NCBI RefSeq assembly: GCF_025909975.1 | Contig: NZ_JAPCIO010000008.1 | Location: 52,827-116,826, forward strand | DNA length: 64,000 nt | Source: Flavobacterium lacisediminis | Lineage (GTDB): Bacteria > Bacteroidota > Bacteroidia > Flavobacteriales > Flavobacteriaceae | Direction: 5' to 3' | Part shown: in pieces, positions 44,697 to 53,994 of the stretch | Layout: every line of letters begins with the position of its first letter | Numbering within the stretch: position 1 is the first letter of the stretch | Notes under the pieces: model-generated | The model's input: the letters and a program-made list of their open reading frames with translations, nothing else | Told to the model about the DNA's origin: nothing | Database searches by the model: none | Position numbers and translations under genes: made by a program

Positions 44697-46163
44697 TTAT
44701 TTCTTAACCGGAATATTCTCTAAAATTTCCAAAACAAACTTCCAAAATTTCTGAGACGATTTAATTGACGCTCTTTCATCTGGGCTGTGTGCTCCGTGAA
44801 TGGTTGGTCCAAAAGAAATCATGTCCATGTTTGGATAATTCGTTCCTAAAATACCACATTCTAATCCTGCATGACACGCCACTACTTTTGGTTTATCGCC
44901 GTTTTGTTTTTCGTAAATAGAAGTCAAAACGTCTAAAATTTCCGAGTTAACGTTTGGTGCCCAACCTGGGTAACTTCCTGCAAAATCAACTTCGCAACCA
45001 AACAATTCATAAGCCGAACGCAAGCTATTTGCTAAATCCATTTTAGAACTTTCCACTGATGAACGCGTTAAATTCTGAATCGAAATTTGTCCGTCTTTTA
45101 CAATTACACGTGCAATATTATTCGAAGTTTCCACCAAGTCTTCCATATCAGCCGACATTCTGTAAACGCCGTTGTGTGCTGCATAAATAGCTCGTAACAA
45201 ACCTTCTTGCACGCCTAAATCCATTACTTTAGCAGGAACTGTATCATTTTTAACAATCTCAATCGTTAAATTTGGCTCCATTGTTTTGAATTCGGTTTTG
45301 ATATCGCCAATTACTTCTTGCATGTCAAAAACAAACGCTTCATCATACATTTCAGCAATAATAACTTTCGCTACACTTTCTCTCGGAATTGCATTACGCA
45401 AACTTCCTCCTGAAATTTCAGCAATTTGCAATCCAAAATTCTCAAATCCGTCAAATAATAAACGGTTCATGATTTTGTTTGCGTTTCCTAATCCTTTATG
45501 AATATCCATTCCAGAGTGTCCACCTTGTAAACCTTTTACAGTAATCGTGTAACCCACAGAACCTTCTGGCGTTTCTTCTTCGTTGTAACCTCTTGTAGCT
45601 GTTACGTCAATTCCACCTGCACAACCGATATCGATTTCATCATCTTCTTCGGTATCCATATTCAATAAAATTTCACCCTGCAACACACCGCCTTTTAAGT
45701 TCAAAGCGCCTGTCATTCCAGTTTCTTCGTCGATTGTAAACAAAGCCTCAATTGGAGGATGTTTGATATCGGTAGATTCTAAAATCGCCATAATCATCGC
45801 TACTCCTAACCCATTATCAGCACCAAGTGTAGTTCCTTTTGCACGAACCCAATCACCATCGACATACATATCAATTCCTTGCGTGTCGAAATCAAAATTA
45901 GTGTCGTTATTTTTTTGGTGTACCATATCCAAATGTCCTTGAAGAACAATTGATTTGCGGTTTTCCATTCCTGGCGTTGCTGGTTTGCGAATGATAACGT
46001 TTCTAATTTCGTCTTCAAACGTTTCTAATCCTAAACTGGTTCCGAAGTTTTTCATGAATTCAATCACACGCTCTTCTTTTTTAGACGGACGTGGCACAGC
46101 ATTCAAATCGGCAAATTTGTTCCAAAGTGGCTTTGGTTCCAGATTTCTAATTTCTTGGCTCAT
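44697..46163 (-). CDS. pepD: Aminoacyl-histidine dipeptidase (Xaa-His, M20 family)
   Basis: 488 residues, the PepD length. Metal-site segments of family M20 are present: GHLDMVHQKNND, GADNGLGVAM, DEETGMTGAL, LNMDTEEDDEIDIGCAGGID, and GGHSGMDIHKG. It hydrolyses dipeptides ending in histidine in the cytosol and uses two zinc ions. Divergent from the DUF3810 gene, sharing a promoter region with -7 box TAACTTTG at 46196-46203. Confidence 0.95.
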   Translation of the reverse strand: MSQEIRNLEPKPLWNKFADLNAVPRPSKKEERVIEFMKNFGTSLGLETFEDEIRNVIIRKPATPGMENRKSIVLQGHLDMVHQKNNDTNFDFDTQGIDMYVDGDWVRAKGTTLGADNGLGVAMIMAILESTDIKHPPIEALFTIDEETGMTGALNLKGGVLQGEILLNMDTEEDDEIDIGCAGGIDVTATRGYNEEETPEGSVGYTITVKGLQGGHSGMDIHKGLGNANKIMNRLLFDGFENFGLQIAEISGGSLRNAIPRESVAKVIIAEMYDEAFVFDMQEVIGDIKTEFKTMEPNLTIEIVKNDTVPAKVMDLGVQEGLLRAIYAAHNGVYRMSADMEDLVETSNNIARVIVKDGQISIQNLTRSSVESSKMDLANSLRSAYELFGCEVDFAGSYPGWAPNVNSEILDVLTSIYEKQNGDKPKVVACHAGLECGILGTNYPNMDMISFGPTIHGAHSPDERASIKSSQKFWKFVLEILENIPVKK

Positions 46164-46195
46164 TATATTTTTGTAGTTTTTAAGTGTCTAAGCAA

Positions 46196-46225
46196 CAAAG
46201 TTACAAAGTTTAATTTCTTTACAAA
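46196..46225 (-). promoter_or_regulatory. pepD promoter
   Basis: On the minus strand TTTG (46222-46225), an 18-bp spacer and TAACTTTG (46196-46203) fit the Bacteroidota promoter. The start codon is 33 bp downstream. Confidence 0.6.
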
Positions 46226-46261
46226 TTGATTTGTGATTATATTTACGTTTTAAAATACGCT

Positions 46262-47338
46262 GTGAAAAGAAAATTCGTCCTTCCTTTATTTTTAATAATC
46301 CAAATCATCGTTGTGAAAACGATTGGTTTATTTCCTGATTTTGTAGAAAATTGGTACAGCAAAGGTTTTTATCCAAAACTGGCTTTCTTGTCGAGAAAAG
46401 CATTAGGTTGGTTACCATTTTCTTTTGGAGATGTCATCTATTTCATACTAATTTTACTCTTATTCCGTTGGATTTGGAAGCACCGAATTGGCTTTTTTAA
46501 AGAATGGAAAAATAATGGATTGGCGATTTTGAGTTGGGTTTCGGTGTTTTATTTTTTCTTTCATATTCTTTGGGGAATGAACTACTACCGCATTCCGTTA
46601 CATGAAAAATTGAAGATTAAAAAAGAATATTCGGTAGACCAATTGAAAGTTTTTATTGAAAAAATGTTGGTAAAAACCAACGAATTACAATTACAAATCA
46701 CAAGAAATGATTCGTTAGCGGTTGTGATTCCGTATTCGGATGAAGAAATTTACAATTTGGCTTTGAAAGGGTATGAAAAATTACCAACAGACTTACAAGA
46801 ATTTCGTTACGAAGTAAAAAGCATTAAATCGTCGTTATTTAGTTATCCGTTGAGTTATATGGGATTTGGTGGGTATTTGAATCCGTTTACCAATGAAGCG
46901 CAAGTGAATTATTTGAAACCAAAATACACTTCACCGCTAACCACTTGCCACGAAATGGCACATCAAACAGGAATTGGTAGCGAAAGCGAATGCAATTTCA
47001 TCGGATTTGTAACAGCAGCTAAAAATGAGGATTTGTATTTCCAATATTCAGCTTACAGTTTTGCGTTACGTTATGCATTGCATAATTTGGAAATGATAAA
47101 AGAAGGAAGTTCAGAAGCTTATTTAAAAAAAATCAATAAAGGTGTTTTAAAAAACTTTGAAGAAAACAAAACCTTTTGGAAGGAATACCAAACGCCAATC
47201 AATACTTTTTTTGAATACTTCTACGACAATTTCCTAAAAGCCAACCAACAAAAAGACGGCATGGAAGGTTATAGTAAATTTGTAGGGTTAGCGATTGGAT
47301 ATGAGAAAGTTGACAGTCTCGGTGATCAGTCACAGTAA
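46262..47338 (+). CDS. DUF3810 membrane protein with HExxH motif
   Basis: 358 residues from the GTG at 46262 (MKRKFVLPLFLIIQ). A TTG at 46226 would add 12 residues but lies before the likely -7 sequence TATATTTA near 46238, so GTG is preferred; there is no ATG. Three N-terminal membrane helices precede a soluble domain with TTCHEMAHQTGIGSESECNF: a zincin-type HExxH with downstream E. It is probably a membrane metallopeptidase; substrate unknown. The last residues (DQSQ) are encoded by the dispersed AGTCGCAGT-type repeat. Confidence 0.82.
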   Translation: MKRKFVLPLFLIIQIIVVKTIGLFPDFVENWYSKGFYPKLAFLSRKALGWLPFSFGDVIYFILILLLFRWIWKHRIGFFKEWKNNGLAILSWVSVFYFFFHILWGMNYYRIPLHEKLKIKKEYSVDQLKVFIEKMLVKTNELQLQITRNDSLAVVIPYSDEEIYNLALKGYEKLPTDLQEFRYEVKSIKSSLFSYPLSYMGFGGYLNPFTNEAQVNYLKPKYTSPLTTCHEMAHQTGIGSESECNFIGFVTAAKNEDLYFQYSAYSFALRYALHNLEMIKEGSSEAYLKKINKGVLKNFEENKTFWKEYQTPINTFFEYFYDNFLKANQQKDGMEGYSKFVGLAIGYEKVDSLGDQSQ

Positions 47339-47392
47339 TTTAACGTAAGGATTCTCTATACTTTCTAATACTCGAACTGAAAACTGCGACTG
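47327..47392. repeat. Dispersed AGTCGCAGT inverted repeat, copy 2
   Basis: CAGTCACAGT (47327-47336) and ACTGAAAACTGCGACTG (47376-47392) match copy 1 (13475-13484 and 13493-13509) exactly, but with 39 bp of other sequence between the two blocks in place of 8. It sits between convergent DUF3810 and NADH dehydrogenase genes and overlaps the DUF3810 stop codon. Confidence 0.7.
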
Positions 47393-47403
47393 CGACTGAA
47401 CAC

Positions 47404-48708
47404 TTATAATTCATCACTCGTAAAACTCACTTGATTTCTCTTTTTATACGGACGCATAATCAAACGCGCTTCTCGGTCAAAACGAATGTAATTGTAAACC
47501 CAATTTAAGAAAACCACCGCTTTATTTTTGAATCCGATTAGCGAAAATAAATGCACAAACATCCACACAAACCAAGCAAAAACACCGCTGAATTTGTAAT
47601 TTGGTAAATCAACAACCGCTTTGTTTCTTCCTATGGTTGCCATTGAACCTTTATCTTTGTACACAAACGGTTTTAATTCCTTTTTATCTAATAATCGGAT
47701 TACATTTTCGGCTAACAATCTTCCTTGTTGCATAGCAGGTTGTGCCATCATAGGATGTCCTTGCGGAAATTCTTCTGAAGTCATTACGGCAATATCTCCA
47801 ATTGCAAAAAGATTATCATAACCTTCTACTTGATTGAATTGATTGACTTTAATTCTGTCTACATTTTTGATGAAACTATCTGCCTTTAAACCGTGAGGTA
47901 AAGCACCTTGTACACCAGCTGTCCAAATTACAGTTGCCGAATCAAATGATAAATCGGAATTCGTAGTGACTGTTTTTCCATCATAACCTGTTACACGAAC
48001 GTTTTTCCATACGCTAACTCCTAAATCCAACAGAAACTTTTCTGCTTTTTCAGAAGCATTTTCGCTCATGGTATTCAGAATTCTATCGCCACTTTGAATC
48101 AGATTGATTTCCATTTTTCGAACATCTAAATCGGGATAATCTTTTGGTAAAATGGCTTTTTTCATTTCGGCTAAAGCTCCGGCTAATTCAACTCCTGTTG
48201 GACCACCACCAACTAAAACGAAATTCATCAAACTATGACGTTCGTCGATATCATTGGTAAGCAAAGCTTGCTCGAAATTCTCTAAAATTAAACTACGAAT
48301 GTTCAACGATTGCGGAATGGTTTTCATCGCCATGCTATTACGTTCGATTTCTTTATTTCCAAAATAATTGGTTTTAGAACCTGTTGCAATTACTAAATAA
48401 TCATATTTAAGTTCACCAATATCAGCGTAAATCGTATTGTTTTCGGCATCAATTTCACGAACTTCTGCCAATCGAAAATAAAAATCTTTATATTCTTGAA
48501 CAATTTTTCGAATTGGGTACGCAATAGAATCGGGCTCTAATCCGCCTGTTGCTACTTGATACATCAAAGGTTGGAAATTATGATAATTGTGTTTGTCTAA
48601 TAAAACGACTTGTACATTTTTATTGCGAAGTCTTTTCGCTAAAGAAATTCCAGCGAAACCACCACCAATGATGACGATTCTAGGAAAGCTACTACGAGGA
48701 ATATTCAT
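47404..48708 (-). CDS. Type II NADH:quinone oxidoreductase
   Basis: 434 residues. FAD-binding IIGGGFAGISLAKRLRNKNV near residue 12, the substrate region YHNFQPLMYQVATGGLEP, NAD-binding GGGPTGVELAGALAEM near 168-183, and FAIGDIAVM. The C-terminal amphipathic/hydrophobic stretch (FAWFVWMFVHLFSLIGF) anchors it on the inner face of the membrane. It passes electrons from NADH to menaquinone without pumping protons. The MenD enzyme encoded at 11-13 kb belongs to the synthesis of this quinone. Confidence 0.93.
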   Translation of the reverse strand: MNIPRSSFPRIVIIGGGFAGISLAKRLRNKNVQVVLLDKHNYHNFQPLMYQVATGGLEPDSIAYPIRKIVQEYKDFYFRLAEVREIDAENNTIYADIGELKYDYLVIATGSKTNYFGNKEIERNSMAMKTIPQSLNIRSLILENFEQALLTNDIDERHSLMNFVLVGGGPTGVELAGALAEMKKAILPKDYPDLDVRKMEINLIQSGDRILNTMSENASEKAEKFLLDLGVSVWKNVRVTGYDGKTVTTNSDLSFDSATVIWTAGVQGALPHGLKADSFIKNVDRIKVNQFNQVEGYDNLFAIGDIAVMTSEEFPQGHPMMAQPAMQQGRLLAENVIRLLDKKELKPFVYKDKGSMATIGRNKAVVDLPNYKFSGVFAWFVWMFVHLFSLIGFKNKAVVFLNWVYNYIRFDREARLIMRPYKKRNQVSFTSDEL

Positions 48709-48839
48709 TTATCATTGTAAATTTATCAATTCAAAGATAAGGAGAAAAAGAATTGAAAAGTTAGTAAAAAAGTTAATGATTAATTAAATTTGAAGTACTA
48801 TACTTGTAACATATTGGTTCAAACGACTACTTATTGTAT

Positions 48840-49334
48840 ATGAAATCAGAATCGGAAGCACTTTTCGTAAAGCAACTTAAAGAGAATCAGAATATAATCC
48901 ACAAAATTTGTCGATTGTATACTACTGATGAAGATGCGCATAAAGATTTGTTTCAGGAAATTACAATTCAATTATGGAAAGCTTTTCCAAATTTTAGAGG
49001 TGATTCCAAATTTACTACTTGGGCCTATCGCGTAGGATTAAACACAGCCATTACTTTATATCGAAAAAAGAAAAGAACTATTGATACCATTGAGTTTGAT
49101 AGTACTTTTCATAAAGTAACACAAGACGATTACAATTTTGAAGAAGAAGAAAAATTAAAGCTTTTATATAGCGCTATTAGTGAACTGAACGACATTGAAA
49201 AAGCTTTAGTTTTCTTGTATTTAGAAGATAAAGATTATACCGAAATTTCAGAAACGTTAGGGATTAGTGAAGTGAATGCACGGGTAAAAATGAACCGTGT
49301 AAAAGGGAAATTAAAAAAAATATTAAATCCGTAA
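48840..49334 (+). CDS. ECF-family RNA polymerase sigma factor
   Basis: 164 residues from the ATG at 48840. Region 2 is visible as YTTDEDAHKDLFQEITIQLW and KFTTWAYRVGLNTAI; region 4 as LNDIEKALVFLYLEDKDYTE and ISETLGISEVNARVKMNRVK. ECF sigma factors redirect RNA polymerase to a small regulon under stress. It is first in an operon with a four-helix membrane protein 3 bp later, a likely anti-sigma factor, and a TraB/GumN protein. No distinct autoregulatory promoter was identified. Confidence 0.93.
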   Translation: MKSESEALFVKQLKENQNIIHKICRLYTTDEDAHKDLFQEITIQLWKAFPNFRGDSKFTTWAYRVGLNTAITLYRKKKRTIDTIEFDSTFHKVTQDDYNFEEEEKLKLLYSAISELNDIEKALVFLYLEDKDYTEISETLGISEVNARVKMNRVKGKLKKILNP

Positions 49335-49337
49335 CTC

Positions 49338-49979
49338 ATGGATGAATTAGATTTATTAAAAAAAGACTGGAAAAAACAAGAAAGTTCGTTCCAACAAATA
49401 GGTGAAAAAGAAATTTATGGAATGCTACATAAACGTTCCTCTTCTATCGTGAAGTGGATTGTAATTATTAGTGTTTTAGAGCTTTTGTTATGGACTGGTA
49501 TTTCTTTTTTCACTGCAGATGAAGAATATTTTAAAACTTTAAAAACGTATCATTTAGATACAGCTATGCCTATAATTTCATTTATAAATTATGGTGTAAT
49601 TCTGTTCTTTATTTACCTATTCTTCAAAAACTATAAAACCATCAATACTACAGATACGGTAAAACAATTAATGCAAAGTATTCTAAAAACCAGAAAAACA
49701 GTCAAGTACTACGTATGGTATAACTTAGCTATGACGGCTTTTTCTTTTATTTTAGTTTTTATTTTCCAATTTATGTATGATCCAAACATTCGTAAAATGG
49801 TAGATAAGATGTCTCAAAATGTAGACCCAAATACATTTTATTGTATTATGCTTATGGTATATGCCATTGTTATTGCCGTTTTTATTGGACTTATTTGGTT
49901 GTTCTATCGTGTTTTATATGGTATTTTAATGAAACGATTAGAAAAGAATTACAACGAACTTAAAAAAATAGATTTCTAA
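49338..49979 (+). CDS. Four-helix membrane protein, possible anti-sigma factor
   Basis: 213 residues. The N-terminal 40 residues are soluble and charged (MDELDLLKKDWKKQESSFQQ), followed by four membrane segments at about 38-58, 73-95, 122-143 and 168-190. It follows the ECF sigma gene by 3 bp and overlaps the next gene by 1 bp (TAATG). The short cytosolic N-terminus and position suggest an anti-sigma factor, but no known anti-sigma motif such as the zinc HxxxCxxC is present. Function is inferred only from context. Confidence 0.75.
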   Translation: MDELDLLKKDWKKQESSFQQIGEKEIYGMLHKRSSSIVKWIVIISVLELLLWTGISFFTADEEYFKTLKTYHLDTAMPIISFINYGVILFFIYLFFKNYKTINTTDTVKQLMQSILKTRKTVKYYVWYNLAMTAFSFILVFIFQFMYDPNIRKMVDKMSQNVDPNTFYCIMLMVYAIVIAVFIGLIWLFYRVLYGILMKRLEKNYNELKKIDF

Positions 49980-50833
49980 TGCGTTACTTGTTTTTACTTT
50001 TTACCTTCTTTACTTCCTTATTTTCAGATGCTCAAGAACTAGAAAAAAGTCTTTTGTGGAAGATTTCAGGAAATGGATTAAAGAAACCTTCATATTTATA
50101 TGGAACCATTCACATAACTTGTGATGCTTCTTTAGATGAAAACACTATAAATGCATTAGAAGCTACGGAACAATTATATTTAGAACTCGACATGGATGAT
50201 AAATCTATTCAGATGAAATTGATGAAACTCATGATGATGAAAGATGGCACAAAATTATCGACTTTATTAAGTGCTGAAGATTTTAAAATGGTAGATGAAT
50301 TCATGAAAAAAAATTTAAAAATGTCAGCTAAAATGTTTGACAGTTTTAAACCTTTTATGATTAGTTCAATGTTGTTTCCTAAGATGTTAGATTGTAAATC
50401 TCAATCGGTAGAATCAGAACTAATGAAAATTACTAAAGAACAAAATGAAGAAATTTTTGGATTAGAAAAAGCGGAAGATCAAATGAAAGTATTTGACGAA
50501 ATCTCTTATCAAGACCAAGCGGATGAATTATTAAAAACAGTAAAGGACGATTTAGAAAATGACAAAAAAGAAATTAATGAAATGATGCTCATTTACCAAA
50601 ACAAAGACATTGAAGGTATGCTTAAAATGATGAGTGACTCTGACAATAAAATCACTTCCGAAAATCAAGACATTTTATTAAATAACCGAAATAAAAACTG
50701 GATTCCTATTATGATTAAAACCATGAAAGATAAATCTACTTTCTTTGGTGTTGGAGCTGGACATTTAGCCGGTGAAGAAGGTGTAATTAAACTACTTCGT
50801 AAAAAAGGATATAAAGTTGAGGCGATTCAATAA
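49979..50833 (+). CDS. TraB/GumN family protein
   Basis: 284 residues. A signal peptide (MRYLFLLFTFFTSLFSDAQE) is followed by the family signature SYLYGTIHITCDASL and EATEQLYLELDMDDKS; the C-terminus FFGVGAGHLAGEEGVIKLLR with KKGYKVEAIQ is the second conserved block. TraB/GumN proteins resemble TIKI metallo-proteases; activity in bacteria is unproven. The middle is unusually Met-rich and Lys-rich. It overlaps the previous stop by 1 bp, so it is translated from the ECF sigma operon. Confidence 0.88.
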   Translation: MRYLFLLFTFFTSLFSDAQELEKSLLWKISGNGLKKPSYLYGTIHITCDASLDENTINALEATEQLYLELDMDDKSIQMKLMKLMMMKDGTKLSTLLSAEDFKMVDEFMKKNLKMSAKMFDSFKPFMISSMLFPKMLDCKSQSVESELMKITKEQNEEIFGLEKAEDQMKVFDEISYQDQADELLKTVKDDLENDKKEINEMMLIYQNKDIEGMLKMMSDSDNKITSENQDILLNNRNKNWIPIMIKTMKDKSTFFGVGAGHLAGEEGVIKLLRKKGYKVEAIQ

Positions 50834-50889
50834 AAACTTTTTTTGTCAAGAACTTTCGTAAATTTAATGATTTCCCCCTATTGTAGTGG

Positions 50890-51345
50890 TTATTCTTTTT
50901 TATTTAGCAAATTTAGATATTTTTCTCTTCCGAATTGATTGAAGTCTTCAATCTCAATGTCACCATTTTTTAGGTAAAAATAAATAGAATCACAATTTTT
51001 AGGTTTTGAAACCGAATCGCCAATCTTTATTTTTGTATAAAGTTCACTTGATATTATAACTTTATGATATTTCGTTAAATATATGTATCGATTTGCTCTT
51101 GGGTAATTTCCGTCTTTTTTCTTTTCAATAACGAGTCCTGAAAATTCTATGTTTCTTATTTTTTCATAATCTTCTTTTACAACATTAAGATTATTGTTTT
51201 GATAATTAACAAACAGATAAGCAAAGATTATTATTGGAAGCGCCACAATAAACATTACTCTGTAAATTTTTTTACTAACTTCTTCCAATTCAATATGATT
51301 TTTATACTTTAAAACATCTAAACATAGATTCTGAAACAAGTTCAA
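50890..51345 (-). CDS. Hypothetical membrane-anchored protein
   Basis: 151 residues. One clear membrane segment (about residues 28-47, FIVALPIIIFAYLFVNY) follows a short cytosolic N-terminus; the rest is a beta-rich soluble part (YIYLTKYHKVIISSELYTKI). No family was recognised. It starts 18 bp after the acyltransferase gene on the same strand and may be co-transcribed. AT-rich coding like its neighbours. Confidence 0.6.
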   Translation of the reverse strand: MNLFQNLCLDVLKYKNHIELEEVSKKIYRVMFIVALPIIIFAYLFVNYQNNNLNVVKEDYEKIRNIEFSGLVIEKKKDGNYPRANRYIYLTKYHKVIISSELYTKIKIGDSVSKPKNCDSIYFYLKNGDIEIEDFNQFGREKYLNLLNKKE

Positions 51346-51363
51346 AATGAAAAAAAAAGTGTT

Positions 51364-52182
51364 TTAATATTTCCACATTCTTTCTCTGTCTAATTTTGCT
51401 TGTTCATCTAAAACTTCAGATGGAATCACTTTTAATAAAGAAGGATGTTGTTCAATAGCAAATTCAATCATTTCTACTACTTCCTCAACCGTTGCTGTTT
51501 CATAATCAATTTTCAATGGTTCTTTAATTACCATCGATTGTAATATTCCTTTTTTCTTAATCATTAATCCTTTTCTGTCAAAAGAACGACGAAAACCATC
51601 AATTACAATTGGCACTACAACTGGTTTATGTTGCAAAATAATATGAGCTGTTCCTTTTCTTACTGGTTTAAACGAACGCGTAGTTCCTTGAGGAAAAGTA
51701 ATTACCCAACCATCTTCTAAAGCAATTTTAATATTTTCGGTGTCGTTTGGGTTTACTTCTTTCTTCTCCGTAACATCTTTTCCTTTCGCTCTCCATGTTC
51801 TTTCTACTGTAATAGCACCTGCATAAGCTAAAATCCTAGGTAATAATCCTTCTTGCATTGTTTCTTTTGCTGCGACATAATACAAGTTAAGTTTAGGATG
51901 CCACAAATACATAACATTTTTAATGTTGTTTTCTCTACCTTTTAAACTCGCATTAAAAACGTGAAACATAGCTACAACATCAGCAAAATAAGTCTGATGA
52001 TTTGAAATAAACAACACATTGGTATCTGGTAAATTTCTAATAATTTCAGAACCTTCAATATGTAATTGGTTAAAATAGCGGTAACGACGGTGTGTTAAAA
52101 ACCCTGCTATACGAATTAACCAAGTCTTTAAAAACAATATATGTCCGAAAGGATTTCTCTTAAATAATCCCATAATTTTCAT
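51364..52182 (-). CDS. 1-acyl-sn-glycerol-3-phosphate acyltransferase (PlsC family)
   Basis: 272 residues; an ATG at 52173 is an equally good start. The HX4D catalytic motif is NHQTYFAD and the second block is FPQGTTRSF, where most PlsC enzymes have Glu (FPEGT) but this one has Gln. The C-terminal PLKIDYETAT follows. It should acylate lysophosphatidate or a related glycerolipid at the inner membrane. The Gln could change activity or specificity; some family members use it. Neighbouring genes do not narrow the substrate. Confidence 0.85.
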   Translation of the reverse strand: MKIMGLFKRNPFGHILFLKTWLIRIAGFLTHRRYRYFNQLHIEGSEIIRNLPDTNVLFISNHQTYFADVVAMFHVFNASLKGRENNIKNVMYLWHPKLNLYYVAAKETMQEGLLPRILAYAGAITVERTWRAKGKDVTEKKEVNPNDTENIKIALEDGWVITFPQGTTRSFKPVRKGTAHIILQHKPVVVPIVIDGFRRSFDRKGLMIKKKGILQSMVIKEPLKIDYETATVEEVVEMIEFAIEQHPSLLKVIPSEVLDEQAKLDRERMWKY

Positions 52183-52279
52183 TTATTTTAACAAAACAAG
52201 AACGCAAAAGTAGTAAAATAGGTGATTTTAGAAAGAAAAAAAGTTTAAAATCACTTTAAGTCTTAACAATTTGAAACCA

Positions 52280-52933
52280 CTATAAATTGCATTTACTAAG
52301 TGCACATTTAATAGTTTCCTTTAACTCACTCATCATCATGGCAGTAGCTCCCCAAACCACGTATTTATCCACCATAAAAGCAGGAACTTCAATATCTGTA
52401 GCATAAGATGTTGACATGGTTACTTTAGTAATACTTTTCTCGTCTAAAAAGTCAGCTATTGAAAATTCTAACACTCTTTTAACTTCATCTAAATCAGGAA
52501 TAAAAGTTAGTTCTTCATTGGAAATTCCCATAAAAGGAGCCACTAAAAAATTACTTGGTGGAATATAAATTTCGCTAAAAGGCTTAATGATTTGTATTTT
52601 ATCTGGGTGAATTCCTACTTCTTCATGTGTTTCTCGTAGTGCCGTTTCTTCTAAATCAGCATCATATTCTTCAACTTTTCCACCAGGGAAACCTATTTGG
52701 GAAGAATGCACTCCAGGATATGAATTCCTTACAATTAATGCTAAATGAGTTACTTCATTTTTAGGATAAAAAAGCATTAAAACAGCTGCCTTTCTAGGAT
52801 TTTTATCCAAATAACTTTCCTCTTTTAAATAAGAAATACGTTCTAATGGTGCCATTTTCGCATGCGCATCTGTAGAAAGAAGGGTTTCTTTTTCTATCTT
52901 TGGAATATATTTTATAAAATCATTAAAAAGCAT
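52280..52933 (-). CDS. Nudix hydrolase, CoA pyrophosphatase-like
   Basis: 217 residues. The Nudix box GGKVEEYDADLEETALRETH followed by EEVGI (GX5EX7REUXEEXGU) is complete, preceded by SYPGVHSSQIGFP, the CoA-pyrophosphatase (NudL/YeaB) extension. It likely cleaves CoA or its derivatives to phosphopantetheine and 3',5'-ADP in the cytosol. Transcribed from the minus strand, 97 bp upstream of the acyltransferase gene. Confidence 0.92.
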   Translation of the reverse strand: MLFNDFIKYIPKIEKETLLSTDAHAKMAPLERISYLKEESYLDKNPRKAAVLMLFYPKNEVTHLALIVRNSYPGVHSSQIGFPGGKVEEYDADLEETALRETHEEVGIHPDKIQIIKPFSEIYIPPSNFLVAPFMGISNEELTFIPDLDEVKRVLEFSIADFLDEKSITKVTMSTSYATDIEVPAFMVDKYVVWGATAMMMSELKETIKCALSKCNL

Positions 52934-53002
52934 ATAATCTCAATTTAGCAACCTTAAAGGTAGCTATTTTTTTGAAACAAAATAATATTCTAATTTAATA
53001 AT

Positions 53003-53446
53003 ATGTTTAGTAAAGAAGAAGCCCTTCAAATTAAAAAAGATTTTTGGATTGCATTTGCAGCTGAATACCCTCGTAAGTGGTTGTTATACAATACCAAAAT
53101 AAAAGATGTAACCTTTAAATTTTATGTTGACAATAAAAAAGCACAAGTTTTACTAGATATAGAACCAAAAGACGAAGAAAAACGTAAAATATATTATGAG
53201 AAAGTTGAATCGTTAAAAACTATTCTTTTAGAAGATTATTTAGAAGATGCAATTTTTGAACGTAATTATTATTTAGAAAATGGAAAAGTAATCAGTCGCA
53301 TTTGGGTTGAAAAAACAGGAATAAGCATCAATAACAAAAATACTTGGAATGCTGTTTTTGATTTTTTTAGCGAAAAAATGGATGCTTTTGAACGTTTCTT
53401 TTATGAAAACGAAGATTATATTAAAGATTTAGAAATCAATACATAA
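53003..53446 (+). CDS. DUF4268 domain-containing protein
   Basis: 147 residues. [20 protein letters not shown] and [20 protein letters not shown], with [13 protein letters not shown], match DUF4268, a small Bacteroidota domain sometimes fused to nuclease-like partners but alone here. Acidic C-terminus. Cytosolic, function unknown. Confidence 0.82.
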   Translation: MFSKEEALQIKKDFWIAFAAEYPRKWLLYNTKIKDVTFKFYVDNKKAQVLLDIEPKDEEKRKIYYEKVESLKTILLEDYLEDAIFERNYYLENGKVISRIWVEKTGISINNKNTWNAVFDFFSEKMDAFERFFYENEDYIKDLEINT

Positions 53447-53517
53447 TTCAAATATTTTGTTATTTAGTTAACATATTATTTGAATTCATACCATTAAATT
53501 TGAAAAAACTGTTAGCT

Positions 53518-53994
53518 ATGAAAAAGTTATTTTTATTATTAGTAATTGTAAATTTACAATCGTGTCAATCACAAACCAAAGAACCTAAAACGATGAATTC
53601 AAATTCAAAAAAAACAGATGCTGAATGGAAAGCAGAGCTTACACCTGAGCAATATGAAGTTTTAAGAAACAAAGGAACAGAAAGAGCCTTTACGGGAGAA
53701 TATTGGGATCATTTTGAAAAAGGAAAATACGTTTGCGCTGCTTGCGGAAATGATTTATTTAGTTCTGATACCAAATTTGATTCACACTGTGGTTGGCCTT
53801 CATTTGACAAAGCGATTAAAGGTTCGGTTGTCTATGTACAAGATTTGAGCTACGGAATGGTTAGAACTGAAGTCTTGTGTGCAAAATGCGATGGTCATTT
53901 AGGACATATATTTGATGATGGACCAAAAGAAACTACTGGACAACGCTTTTGCATGAACTCTGTTTCTATAAAATTTGTTCCTGAAACAAAATAA
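53518..53994 (+). CDS. msrB: Peptide-methionine (R)-S-oxide reductase, lipoprotein
   Basis: 158 residues from the ATG at 53518; the open frame from TTG at 53500 adds six residues before the signal. A lipoprotein signal ([16 protein letters not shown], Cys 16) precedes the MsrB domain: [20 protein letters not shown], zinc Cys pairs CAAC and CAKC, HCGWPSF, GHLGH and the catalytic RFCMNS. It repairs oxidised methionine in proteins of the envelope. It is the first gene of a packed operon with the DinB, NRDE and ATP-grasp genes. Confidence 0.95.
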   Translation: MKKLFLLLVIVNLQSCQSQTKEPKTMNSNSKKTDAEWKAELTPEQYEVLRNKGTERAFTGEYWDHFEKGKYVCAACGNDLFSSDTKFDSHCGWPSFDKAIKGSVVYVQDLSYGMVRTEVLCAKCDGHLGHIFDDGPKETTGQRFCMNSVSIKFVPETK

